Shown here: piece after piece, positions 17,468 to 25,068 of the stretch | Position numbering within the stretch: the first letter of the stretch is position 1 | Layout of the letters: every line of letters starts with the position of its first letter | NCBI RefSeq assembly: GCF_020532645.1 | Contig: NZ_JAJAUZ010000018.1 | Span: forward strand, 1-64,000 | Origin: Streptomyces bambusae | GTDB taxonomy: Bacteria; Actinomycetota; Actinomycetes; Streptomycetales; Streptomycetaceae | Length of the DNA: 64,000 bases | Direction of reading: 5' to 3' | Translations under genes and position numbers: made by a program | The notes under the pieces: generated by a model | The model's input: the letters and a program-made list of their open reading frames with translations, nothing else | Databases searched by the model: none | What the model was told of the DNA's origin: nothing

Positions 17468-18835
17468 ATGCCTTCTCACGTGCTCGTCGCAGCGAACCGT
17501 GGCCCGCTCTCGTACGCCCTCTCCGACGACGGGGAGCTGACGGCCCGGCGCGGCGGGGGCGGTCTGGTCTCCGGCCTGTCGGCCGCCCTCGCGGGCCGGC
17601 CGGAGGCGTTGTGGGTGTGCGCCGCCCTCGGCGACGGCGACCGCGAGGCGGTCCGGCGCGGGGTGTCCGAGCCGGGGGTGCGGATGCTGGACGTCCCCGA
17701 GCAGGTCTACGCGGACGCGTACAACGGGATCGCGAATTCGGTGCTGTGGTTCGTCCACCACCATCTGTACGACATTCCGACCGAGCCGGTCTTCGATGCG
17801 GAGTTCCGGCGCCGCTGGCAGGCGTACGAGGCGTACAACCTGGCGTTCGCGGAGGCGCTGGCGGCGGAGGCGGCGCCGGGCGCGGCGGTGCTGGTGCAGG
17901 ACTACCAGCTGGCGCTGGTGCCGGGGCTGCTGCGGGAGCGCCGGCCGGACCTGCGGATCGGGCACTTCACGCACACGCCGTGGGCGGATCCGGCGTACTT
18001 CCGGGTGCTGCCGGCGGAGGTCCGGGAGCGGCTGCTGTGGGGGATGCTCGGCGCGGACCGGCTGGGCTTCCACACGGAGGGCTGGGCGGAGCTGTTCCGC
18101 CGGTGCGCGGGCCCGGAGCGGCTGGGCCGCACCGCGGTGGCCGCGTACCCGCTGGGGGTGGACGGCGAGGAGCTGCGGCGGCTGGCGCACCGGCCGGAGG
18201 TCGACGACCGGCTGGCGGGGCTGCGGGCGGAGGTCGGCGGCCGGCGCACGGTGGTGCGGGTGGACCGGACGGAGCTGTCGAAGAACATCGTGCGGGGGCT
18301 GCTGGCGTACCGGGAGCTGCTGGTGGAGCGGCCGGAGTGGCGGGGCCGGGTGGTGCACCTGGCGTCGGCGTACCCGTCGCGGCAGGACCTGGCGGTGTAC
18401 CGGGCGTACACGGAGCGGGTGGCGGAGCTGGCGCGGGAGATCAACGAGGAGTTCGGCACGGCGGACTGGCAGCCGGTGCTGGTGTCCGTGCAGGACGACT
18501 TCGCCCGCTCGCTGGCGGCGTACCGGATGGCGGACGTGGCGCTGGTGAACCCGGTGCGGGACGGCATGAACCTGGTGGCGAAGGAGATCCCGGTGGTGTC
18601 GGAGGCGGGCTGCGCGCTGGTGCTGTCGCGGGAGGCGGGGGCGTTCCCGGAACTGGGCGAGGACGCGTTCGCCGTGAACCCGTACGACGTCTCGGAAACG
18701 GCCGCCGCCCTCCACGCGGCCCTGTCCCTCCCGGACCCGGAACGCGCGGAACGCACCAAGCGCCTGGCGGCCGCGGCCACCGCGCTGCCGCCGGAGGCGT
18801 GGTTCCTGCGGCAGCTGGAGGACCTGCTGGGGTGA
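17468..18835 (+). CDS. otsA: Trehalose-6-phosphate synthase
   Basis: GT20 enzyme of 455 residues making trehalose-6-phosphate from an NDP-glucose and glucose-6-phosphate. Family segments: VAANRGPLSYAL at the start, GGGGLVSGLSAAL, NSVLWFVHHHLYD, VLVQDYQLALVPGLLRE, HFTHTPWADPAYFRVLP, VRVDRTELSKNIVRGLLAY, and DVALVNPVRDGMNLVAKE near the C-terminus. The ATG start is well supported. The phosphatase gene otsB faces it, separated only by a perfect palindrome, so the pathway enzymes are convergent rather than in one operon. Confidence 0.95.
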   Translation: MPSHVLVAANRGPLSYALSDDGELTARRGGGGLVSGLSAALAGRPEALWVCAALGDGDREAVRRGVSEPGVRMLDVPEQVYADAYNGIANSVLWFVHHHLYDIPTEPVFDAEFRRRWQAYEAYNLAFAEALAAEAAPGAAVLVQDYQLALVPGLLRERRPDLRIGHFTHTPWADPAYFRVLPAEVRERLLWGMLGADRLGFHTEGWAELFRRCAGPERLGRTAVAAYPLGVDGEELRRLAHRPEVDDRLAGLRAEVGGRRTVVRVDRTELSKNIVRGLLAYRELLVERPEWRGRVVHLASAYPSRQDLAVYRAYTERVAELAREINEEFGTADWQPVLVSVQDDFARSLAAYRMADVALVNPVRDGMNLVAKEIPVVSEAGCALVLSREAGAFPELGEDAFAVNPYDVSETAAALHAALSLPDPERAERTKRLAAAATALPPEAWFLRQLEDLLG

Positions 18836-18843
18836 GGGGCGGC

Positions 18844-18910
18844 CTAGGGTCTGTCGTCAAACTCCTGCCTGCCCCGCGGGCGACGACAGGAGTTTGACGA
18901 CAGACCCTAG
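18844..18910. repeat. 67-bp perfect palindrome between otsA and otsB
   Basis: Two 24-nt arms (18844-18867 and 18887-18910) are exact reverse complements around a 19-nt GC-rich spacer. Each arm begins or ends in CTAG, followed by GGTCTGTCGTCAAACTCC. The arm sequence looks like an insertion-sequence terminal repeat, so this may be a miniature or deletion remnant. It also works as a bidirectional terminator. Its right-hand CTAG supplies the TAG stop of otsB. Confidence 0.85.
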
Positions 18911-19914
18911 CCGGCGGAGGGATCTGCCGTGGTGATGGCGGCTGCGAGGGCCGCGAGGAAGGCGACGACGGCGGCGGGGCCGTCGAGGACGAGGTCGGCG
19001 CGGGCGGCGAGTTCCGGGACTTCCGAGGAGCCGCTGCAGACGAGGAGGCCGGGGAGGCCGTCGGCGCGGAGCTTTTCGACGGCGGCGAACGCGGCGAGGT
19101 CGCCGAGGTCGTCGCCGGCGTAGAGGACGGCCCGGGCGCCGGTCTCGGCGAGGTAGCCGGCGAGGGCCACGCCCTTGTCCATGCCGGGGGGACGCAGCTC
19201 CAGGACGGCCCGGCCGGGCTCCAGGACGAGGCCGTGGCGGTGGGCGAGGTGGGCGAGGGGGTCGCGCAGGGCCTCGAAGGCGGCCTCAGGGTCCGCGGCG
19301 CGGCGGGTGTGCACGGCGATGGCCCGGCCCTTTTCCTCGATCCAGGTGCCGTGCCAGGCGCCTTCCGCGTCGAGGACGCCGGGGAGTTCCGCTCTGGCCG
19401 CGGCCACGCCGGGGGGTACGGCGGGGGCGTGCACGCGGCCGGTCTCGGCGTCCCAGCGCTCTGCGCCGTAGTGGCCGAGGACGGTGAGGTGCCGGAGTTC
19501 GGGGACTCCGGCGAAGCCGCCGTAGCGGACGGCGACCCCTGCCGGCCTGCCGGTGATCACGGCCACGGAGGCGACGCGGGGGGCGAGGGCGGTCAGGGCG
19601 GTCACGGCTCCCGGGTGGGCCCTGGCGCGCTCCGGGTCGGGGACGATCTCTGCGAGCGTGCCGTCGAAGTCGAGCGCGATCACCGTCTGGGCGGGTGCGG
19701 TGAGCATCGCGTCGAGCGCGTGCCGGCCGGCCGCGGTGCGGGGCTCGGGCAGGGTCCCGCTGTCGGGGGCTCCGCCCCCGGACCCCCGCGCCTCGATCTC
19801 CCCCAGACTCCGTCCGGGGGGACCCCCTGGCGGGGCTGGATTCCGCCCGGCGGGATCTTGCCCGGGCTCGTGTGTGGGCTGGTGCGGATCCGGGTGGTTC
19901 GGATGGCTCCCCAT
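18907..19914 (-). CDS. otsB: Trehalose-6-phosphate phosphatase
   Basis: HAD-superfamily phosphatase of 335 residues releasing trehalose. Motif I is IALDFDGTLAEIVPDPERA near residue 80, motif II is VAVITGR, the cap contains WIEEKGRAIAVHTRRA, and motif IV is YAGDDLGDLAAF. The first 70 residues are unusual: residues about 21-50 come from an in-frame copy of the dispersed repeat and read as Pro/Gly-rich filler (PGGPPGRSLGEIEARGSGGG). The ATG at 19914 keeps this extension; a shorter natural start around residue 70 (MLTAPAQTVIALDFDG) cannot be excluded. The stop codon is part of the adjacent palindrome. Confidence 0.9.
   Translation of the reverse strand: MGSHPNHPDPHQPTHEPGQDPAGRNPAPPGGPPGRSLGEIEARGSGGGAPDSGTLPEPRTAAGRHALDAMLTAPAQTVIALDFDGTLAEIVPDPERARAHPGAVTALTALAPRVASVAVITGRPAGVAVRYGGFAGVPELRHLTVLGHYGAERWDAETGRVHAPAVPPGVAAARAELPGVLDAEGAWHGTWIEEKGRAIAVHTRRAADPEAAFEALRDPLAHLAHRHGLVLEPGRAVLELRPPGMDKGVALAGYLAETGARAVLYAGDDLGDLAAFAAVEKLRADGLPGLLVCSGSSEVPELAARADLVLDGPAAVVAFLAALAAAITTADPSAG
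19765..19852. repeat. Repeat copy inside the 5' end of otsB
   Basis: Forward copy with GGGGGCTCCGCCCCC and CCTCGATC halves, split by a hairpin insert of the CTCCCCCAG...GGGGGGACC type, then CTGGCGGGGCTGGATTCC. The whole length is translated in otsB without a stop. Confidence 0.8.
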
Positions 19915-19933
19915 GGTGTGACCCTACTGGGAG

Positions 19934-20170
19934 TCAGCGGCGGGCGCGGCGGTCCTCTCGGATCCGGCGGAGGCGGTTGACGGTGCCGGGGGCGTGGGCC
20001 AGGGCCCTGGGGTCGTCCATGAGGGCGTTGAGCAGCTGGTAGTACCGCACGGGGGACATCCCCAGCCCCTCCCGTATCGCCCGCTCCTTGGCACCCGGGC
20101 CGGCCCAGGTACGCCCTTCGTAGGCGAGCACCGCCATCTCCCGCTCCGAGAGCCCCTCATCATCGGTCAT
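19934..20170 (-). CDS. DUF3263 protein
   Basis: Protein of 78 residues matching the actinobacterial DUF3263 family: LSEREMAVLAYEGRTWAGPGAKERAIREGLGMSPVRYYQLLNALMDDPRAL. The pattern is a helix-turn-helix-like segment in which E-R-A-I-R-E-x-x-G-x-S-x-x-R-Y-Y-Q-x-L is nearly invariant. It may bind DNA; its function is not established. The start MTDDEGLSE was chosen over longer options because upstream codons fall in repeat-derived sequence. It is 19 bp upstream of otsB on the same strand and may be in its operon. Confidence 0.88.
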   Translation of the reverse strand: MTDDEGLSEREMAVLAYEGRTWAGPGAKERAIREGLGMSPVRYYQLLNALMDDPRALAHAPGTVNRLRRIREDRRARR

Positions 20171-20215
20171 CCGTCCAACATAACCGCGGCCCCCGACACC
20201 GCCGCGGCTCCAAGC

Positions 20216-20372
20216 CGGGGCTCCGCCCCGCACCCCGGTCCTCAAACGCCGGACGGGCTGGATTTTCCCCCTGCCCGTCCTTCACCTGCGGCTGCGGCTG
20301 CGGCTGCGGCTGGGCAGAATCCAGCCCCGCCGGCGATTGAGGCGCGGGGGTCCGGGGCGGAGCCCCTGCGGC
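20216..20372. repeat. Forward and reverse repeat copies with CTGCGG run
   Basis: A forward copy (about 20216-20270) and a reverse copy (about 20322-20372) flank a short run of at least four CTGCGG hexamers (about 20286-20311). This fills the 222-bp gap between the DUF3263 and sugar-binding lipoprotein genes. Confidence 0.8.
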
Positions 20373-20392
20373 TTTGAGCTGCCCCGGCGCGC

Positions 20393-21658
20393 TCAGCGGG
20401 TGTCGTTGCGGCGGGCCGTCTGGGCGATGGAATCCAGCGTGGTGTCCGGGTTGCCGGTCGGCTGGACCGCCTTGCCGATGTTCTGCTTGATGTCCTCGCT
20501 GACCTGCGCCCAGGACTTCTTGCCCACGGGGTACAGGCGCGAGCCGGGCAGTGCGTTCAGGAACGTCCGCAGGTCCGACCCGCCGCCCTTGGCGGACTGC
20601 ATCGCCCGGTACCCGCTCGTCGTCACCGGCAGCAGGTCGTACGTGCTCGTGAACGCCGTCACGTTCTTCGCCTCGTACATGAAGTCGAGGAACTTGCCGC
20701 TCGCCTCGGGGTGCCCGCCGCTCTTGAAGGCCATGACCCAGTCGGCCACGCCCATCGTCGGCTGCTCGCGCCCGTCCTGCGTCGGCATCGGCACCATGCC
20801 GAACTTCACGCCCTTGGCGGCGGCCTGCTTCATCAGCGTGGGGTGCCCGTTCAGCATCCCGACCTCACCCCGCGCGAAGGCGTCGAACGCGTCCTGCCGG
20901 TTCAGCGTCCACGGCGCCGTGGCCCCCGTCAGGCCCGCGTCGACGAGGTGCTCCTTCACCCAGGTCAGCGTCTTCGTGTTCTCGGCGGAGTCGATGCTGT
21001 ACGTCTCGTCGCTGTCGACGTAGCCGCCGCCCCCGGACAGCAGCCACATCATCGTCTCGGCCTGTGCCTCCTCGCGCCCCAGCGGCAGCGCGAACGGCGT
21101 CTTGGCCGTGCCCTTCAGCTTCTTGGCGGCGGCCTCCAGCTCGGCCCACGTGGTGGGCGCGGCGGTGACCCCCGCCTTGTCGAAGAGCTGCTTGTTGTAG
21201 AAGAGCAGGCGCGTGCTGGACACGAACGGCATGCCGTACTGGATCCGGCGGATCTTGCCGGCCTCGGCCAGCGGCTCCAGGAAGTCCGCCTCGGTGGTCA
21301 CCGACAGCAGCTGGTCGGTGGAGTACAGCTTGTCCGCCGCCGCGTAGTCCGCGTACGCGCCGATCTGCGCGATGTCCGGCGCCTTCCCGGCCTTGTCCAT
21401 CTCGGCGACCTTCGCGTCGACCTCCTCCCAGGAGTAGACGCTGACCTCGACCTTGATGCCGGGGTTGGCCGCGGTGAAGGCGGCGGCGAGCTCCTCCCAG
21501 TACTTCTTGGAGGAATTCGACGGATTGTCCCCGTAGTCGGCCGCCACGAGGCGCAGGGTCACCTCGTTGGACCCCGTGAGGCTTCCGCAACCGGTCAGGG
21601 TCGCCGTCATGCACAGCGCCGCTGCTGCGGCGGCCAGGTTCCGGTAGCGCGGCTTCAC
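20393..21658 (-). CDS. Sugar ABC transporter substrate-binding lipoprotein
   Basis: Extracellular solute-binding protein of 421 residues (MalE/NgcE-like cluster). A lipobox LTGC puts the lipid on Cys24 after a hydrophobic signal. Typical segments are VTLRLVAADYGD, PDIAQIGAYADYAAADKL, FVSSTRLLFYNKQLFDKAGV, PTTWAELEAAAKKLKG and FARGEVGMLNGHP. No permease genes adjoin it, so it must use permeases elsewhere, with MsiK (51009) as a plausible shared ATPase. A dre-like DasR site lies 49 bp upstream of its start, and it is divergent from nagK-nagA. An amino sugar, for example a GlcNAc or chitobiose type, is the likely ligand by context. Confidence 0.85.
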   Translation of the reverse strand: MKPRYRNLAAAAAALCMTATLTGCGSLTGSNEVTLRLVAADYGDNPSNSSKKYWEELAAAFTAANPGIKVEVSVYSWEEVDAKVAEMDKAGKAPDIAQIGAYADYAAADKLYSTDQLLSVTTEADFLEPLAEAGKIRRIQYGMPFVSSTRLLFYNKQLFDKAGVTAAPTTWAELEAAAKKLKGTAKTPFALPLGREEAQAETMMWLLSGGGGYVDSDETYSIDSAENTKTLTWVKEHLVDAGLTGATAPWTLNRQDAFDAFARGEVGMLNGHPTLMKQAAAKGVKFGMVPMPTQDGREQPTMGVADWVMAFKSGGHPEASGKFLDFMYEAKNVTAFTSTYDLLPVTTSGYRAMQSAKGGGSDLRTFLNALPGSRLYPVGKKSWAQVSEDIKQNIGKAVQPTGNPDTTLDSIAQTARRNDTR

Positions 21659-21706
21659 AGTGTTCCCACCCTTGTCTTCCCCGGTTCTCGTCCCGTTCGT
21701 CGACCG

Positions 21707-21722
21707 TAAGGTCTACACCACC
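21707..21722. promoter_or_regulatory. DasR-responsive element (dre) by the binding-protein gene
   Basis: TAAGGTCTACACCACC matches the dre consensus ACTGGTCTAGACCACT in the core GGTCTA-ACCAC with one central mismatch. It lies 49 bp before the lipoprotein start. DasR, released by GlcN-6-P, would repress it. Confidence 0.75.
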
Positions 21723-21827
21723 TGGGCACTCCGCTTCCAAGTGAGGTGGCCTACAGGGGCGCTTACCGGCAGCGGCCTGCGCAGATCCGGGCGTCCGGAT
21801 TTGTATGGCCGCTCAACAATCCCTTCC

Positions 21828-21843
21828 AGTGGACTAGACCTTT
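21828..21843. promoter_or_regulatory. DasR-responsive element (dre) by nagK
   Basis: AGTGGACTAGACCTTT matches the dre consensus at TGG-CTAGACC. It ends 28 bp before the nagK GTG, overlapping the probable promoter. Together with the 21707 site it places both divergent units under DasR. Confidence 0.75.
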
Positions 21844-21871
21844 CCCCTCCCCACGCGCGAGACTGTCCCCC

Positions 21872-22813
21872 GTGAAACCCGTGAAACACGTCATCGCCCT
21901 CGATGTGGGCGGCACCGGGATGAAGGCCGCCCTGGTCGGGGCGGACGGCACGCTGCTCCACGAGGCGCGCCGGGCCACCGGCCGCGAGCGCGGCCCCGAT
22001 GCCGTCGTCGAGTCGATCCTGGCCTTCGCCGCCGACCTGCACGCCCTCGGGCGGGAGCGGTACGGGCAGCCGGCGTCCGCCGCGGGCGTCGCCGTGCCCG
22101 GCATCGTCGACGCCGAGACCGGCACCGCCGTGTACGCGGCCAACCTCGGCTGGCGTGACGTACCGCTGCGCGCGATGCTCAGCGACCGCCTCGACGGGAT
22201 CCCGGTGGCCCTCGGCCACGACGTCCGCACCGGCGGCCTGGCCGAAGGCCGGATCGGGGCCGGCCGGGGCGCCGACCGCTTCCTGTTCGTCCCCCTGGGC
22301 ACCGGCATCGCCGGCGCCATCGGCATCGCCGGCGCCATCGAGGCCGGCGCGCACGGCTACGCGGGCGAGATCGGCCACATCGTGGTCCGCCCCGGCGGCC
22401 CCGCCTGCGGCTGCGGCCAGCACGGCTGCCTGGAGACCCTCGCGTCGGCGGCCGCCGTGACCCGTGCCTGGGCCACCGCGAGCGGCGACCCGGACGCGGA
22501 CGCCGCGGACTGCGCGAAGGCCGTCGAGTCCGGCGACCCGCGCGCGCTGGCCGTCTGGTCCGAGGCCATCGGCGCGCTCGCGGACGGGCTGGTGACCGCC
22601 CTCACCCTGCTGGACCCGCGCACCCTGATCATCGGTGGCGGCCTGGCGGAGGCCGGGGAAACCTTGTTCACACCCCTACGGGCGGCCGTCAAGGAGCGCG
22701 TGACGTTCCAGCGGCTGCCGAACATCGTGCCGGCGGCCCTCGGGGACACCGCCGGCTGCCTGGGCGCGGGCCTGCTCGCCTGGGATCTACTCGCCACGGA
22801 GGTATCCGCCTGA
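21872..22813 (+). CDS. nagK: ROK-family N-acetylglucosamine kinase
   Basis: ROK sugar kinase of 313 residues. The ATP-binding DVGGTGMKAAL motif is at residue 10, GVAVPGIVDAETG follows, the substrate and zinc region is EIGHIVVRPGGPACGCGQHGCLE (His plus three Cys), and LIIGGGLAEAGE closes the fold. It would phosphorylate GlcNAc (or another imported amino sugar) to the 6-phosphate that NagA deacetylates. No ribosome-binding site precedes the GTG, so the message may be nearly leaderless; a second GTG lies three codons in. Its stop overlaps the nagA ATG by one base, giving translational coupling. Confidence 0.92.
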   Translation: MKPVKHVIALDVGGTGMKAALVGADGTLLHEARRATGRERGPDAVVESILAFAADLHALGRERYGQPASAAGVAVPGIVDAETGTAVYAANLGWRDVPLRAMLSDRLDGIPVALGHDVRTGGLAEGRIGAGRGADRFLFVPLGTGIAGAIGIAGAIEAGAHGYAGEIGHIVVRPGGPACGCGQHGCLETLASAAAVTRAWATASGDPDADAADCAKAVESGDPRALAVWSEAIGALADGLVTALTLLDPRTLIIGGGLAEAGETLFTPLRAAVKERVTFQRLPNIVPAALGDTAGCLGAGLLAWDLLATEVSA

Positions 22814-23964
22814 TGTCCGGAAGCGCACACAGCACCGTCCTGTCCGGCGCCAGGGTGGTGCTGCCGACCGGAACCGTGGAGCACGGCCGCGTCATCGTCG
22901 ACGGGTCCCGGATCGCCGGCGCGGCCGGGGCGGACGCGCCGGTGGTCGACCTGTCCGGGCACTGGGTGGTGCCGGGCTTCGTCGACATGCACAACCACGG
23001 CGGCGGCGGCGCGTCCTTCACCTCCGGGACCGCCGAGGACGTCCTGACCGGCGTGCGCACCCACCGCGAGCACGGCACCACCACCCTGGTCGCCTCCACC
23101 GTCACCGAGGACCTGGCCGAGCTGGCCCGCCGCGCCTCGCTGCTCGCCGAACTGGCCCAGCAGGGCGACATCGCGGGCATCCACTTCGAGGGCCCGTTCA
23201 TCTCCCCGTGCCGCAAGGGCGCCCACACCGAGGGCCTGCTGCGCGACCCCGATCCGGCCGAGGTCCGCAAGCTGATCGACGCCGCCCACGGCCAGGCCCG
23301 GATGGTGACCCTGGCCACCGAGCTGCCCGGCGGGCTGGACTCCGTACGGCTGCTCGCCGAGCACGGGGTGATCGCGGCCATCGGGCACACCGACGCCAGC
23401 TACGAGCAGACCCGCGCGGCCATCGACGCCGGCGCCACCGTCGCCACCCACCTCTACAACGCGATGCCCGCCCTCGCCCACCGCGAGCCCGGCCCGATCG
23501 CGGCGCTGCTGGAGGACGAGCGGGTCACCGTCGAGCTGATCAACGACGGCACCCACCTGCACCCCGCGATGCTGGAGCTGGCGTTCCGGCACGCCGGCGC
23601 CCACCGGGTCGCGCTCATCACCGACGCCATGGACGCGGCCGGGTTCGGCGACGGGACCTACCACCTGGGGCCGCTGGCCGTCGAGGTCAAGGACAGCGTG
23701 GCCCGGCTGGTCGAGGGCGGCTCCATCGCCGGCTCCACCCTCACCCTGGACACCGCGTTCCGGCGCTCGGTGACCATCGACGGGCTGCCGGTGGAGTCCG
23801 TCGTCCAGGCCATCTCCGCCAACCCGGCCAAGCTGCTCGGCCTCTACGACGAGGTCGGCTCGCTGGAGCCCGGCAAGTACGCCGACCTGGTCGTCCTCGA
23901 CGCGGAGTTCCACCTCAAGGGCGTGATGCGCCGCGGCGAGTGGATCGTCGACCCGCGCGGCTGA
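22813..23964 (+). CDS. nagA: N-acetylglucosamine-6-phosphate deacetylase
   Basis: Amidohydrolase of 383 residues converting GlcNAc-6-P to GlcN-6-P and acetate. Metal and substrate residues are visible in FVDMHNHGGGG, the HFEGPFISPCRKGAH loop, GHTDASYEQT, HLYNAMPALAHREPG and ITDAMDAAG. The start codon shares its A with the nagK stop (TGATG). Its product is the signal that releases DasR from DNA, so the nagK-nagA pair both belongs to the regulon and feeds its inducer. GlcNAc-6-P from the murQ pathway at the left of the window would also enter here. Confidence 0.97.
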   Translation: MSGSAHSTVLSGARVVLPTGTVEHGRVIVDGSRIAGAAGADAPVVDLSGHWVVPGFVDMHNHGGGGASFTSGTAEDVLTGVRTHREHGTTTLVASTVTEDLAELARRASLLAELAQQGDIAGIHFEGPFISPCRKGAHTEGLLRDPDPAEVRKLIDAAHGQARMVTLATELPGGLDSVRLLAEHGVIAAIGHTDASYEQTRAAIDAGATVATHLYNAMPALAHREPGPIAALLEDERVTVELINDGTHLHPAMLELAFRHAGAHRVALITDAMDAAGFGDGTYHLGPLAVEVKDSVARLVEGGSIAGSTLTLDTAFRRSVTIDGLPVESVVQAISANPAKLLGLYDEVGSLEPGKYADLVVLDAEFHLKGVMRRGEWIVDPRG

Positions 23965-24027
23965 CGCACCGCGGCCCCGGACCGGCCCCGACCCGCCGAA
24001 GGGCTGGTCAAACCGTCCCGAACGGGC

Positions 24028-24059
24028 AGGCGGGCGGCCCTGGACTGGGCCGCCCGCCT
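24028..24059 (+). terminator. Terminator of nagK-nagA
   Basis: Perfect 13-bp stem AGGCGGGCGGCCC / GGGCCGCCCGCCT with a 6-nt loop, followed by TCTGTTT. It separates nagA from the PfkB kinase gene. Confidence 0.92.
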
Positions 24060-24128
24060 TCTGTTTGGCATGATCCCGGCACCGAACACGAAATTCCGAT
24101 TGCCCCAGCGGGACCCGGGAGTGCGCCG

Positions 24129-25049
24129 ATGATCCTGACCGTGACGCTGAACACCGCACTGGACGTCACGTACCACGTGCCGCGGATGCGCGCCCACGCC
24201 TCGCACCGGGTGTCCGACGTCATCGAACGGCCCGGCGGCAAGGGCGTGAACGTGGCCCGGGTGCTGGCCGCGCTCGGCCACGAGGTCACCGCCACCGGCT
24301 TCGCGGGCGGCCCGGTCGGCGCGGTGCTCCGCAGCTCGCTGGCCGGCTCCCCCGGGGTCCGCGACGCGCTGGTGCCGTGCGCGGGCAACACCCGGCGCAC
24401 CCTCGCCGTCGTCGACGAAACCACCGGCGACACCACCCAGTTCAACGAGGCCGGGCCGGTCGTCACCGCCGCCGAGTGGGCCGCGTTCCAGGCCCGCTAC
24501 GAGGAGCTGCTGGCGGGCGGGGTCCGGGCCGTCGCCCTGTGCGGCAGCCTGCCGCCCGGCGTCCCGGTCGGCGCGTACGCCACCCTGATCCGGACCGCCC
24601 GGGCGGCCGGGGCGGCGGTGCTGCTGGACACCAGCGGGGAGCCGCTGCGCCGCGGGGTCGCGGCGCGCCCCGACATCGTGAAGCCGAACGCCGCCGAGCT
24701 GGCCCAACTGACCGGCTCCCGCGAACCGTTGCCCGCCACCCTGGCCGCCCGCCGCCGCGGCGCCCACGCGGTCGTCACCTCCCTCGGCCCGGCCGGCCTC
24801 CTGGCCGCCACCCCCCACGGCATCTGGCAGGCCGCACCGCCCGCCCCGATGTCCGGCAATCCCACCGGCGCCGGCGACTCGGCGGTGGCCGCCCTCCTCT
24901 CGGGCCTGGCCCACGACCAGGACTGGCCCACCCGCCTCACCCACGCGGTCGCCCTGTCGGCGGCAACAGTAAAGGCCCCCGCGGCGGGCGAATTCGACGC
25001 GGGGACCTATGAACTGCTGCGCGAGACGGTCAGGGTGACGGCGGGTTAG
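24129..25049 (+). CDS. PfkB-family sugar kinase (1-phosphofructokinase type)
   Basis: Ribokinase-fold kinase of 306 residues. It has ILTVTLNTALDVTYHVP at the start, the substrate glycines ERPGGKGVNVARVLAALGH, GSLPPGVPVGAY in the middle and the catalytic/anion-hole signature NPTGAGDSAVAALLSG near residue 255. The N-terminus resembles 1-phosphofructokinase/tagatose-6-phosphate kinase (FruK/LacC). Its position after nagA suggests a sugar-phosphate substrate in the amino-sugar context, but the terminator between them makes it a separate unit. Exact substrate is not decided by sequence. Confidence 0.85.
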   Translation: MILTVTLNTALDVTYHVPRMRAHASHRVSDVIERPGGKGVNVARVLAALGHEVTATGFAGGPVGAVLRSSLAGSPGVRDALVPCAGNTRRTLAVVDETTGDTTQFNEAGPVVTAAEWAAFQARYEELLAGGVRAVALCGSLPPGVPVGAYATLIRTARAAGAAVLLDTSGEPLRRGVAARPDIVKPNAAELAQLTGSREPLPATLAARRRGAHAVVTSLGPAGLLAATPHGIWQAAPPAPMSGNPTGAGDSAVAALLSGLAHDQDWPTRLTHAVALSAATVKAPAAGEFDAGTYELLRETVRVTAG

Positions 25050-25068
25050 CCCGGCCCTGACCCCGGGA

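Noticed and set aside
18836..18906. Simple rho-independent terminator as the whole explanation of the otsA-otsB spacer
   Set aside because: The arms are unusually long and perfect with CTAG ends and resemble IS ends, so it is reported as a repeat with terminator function possible.
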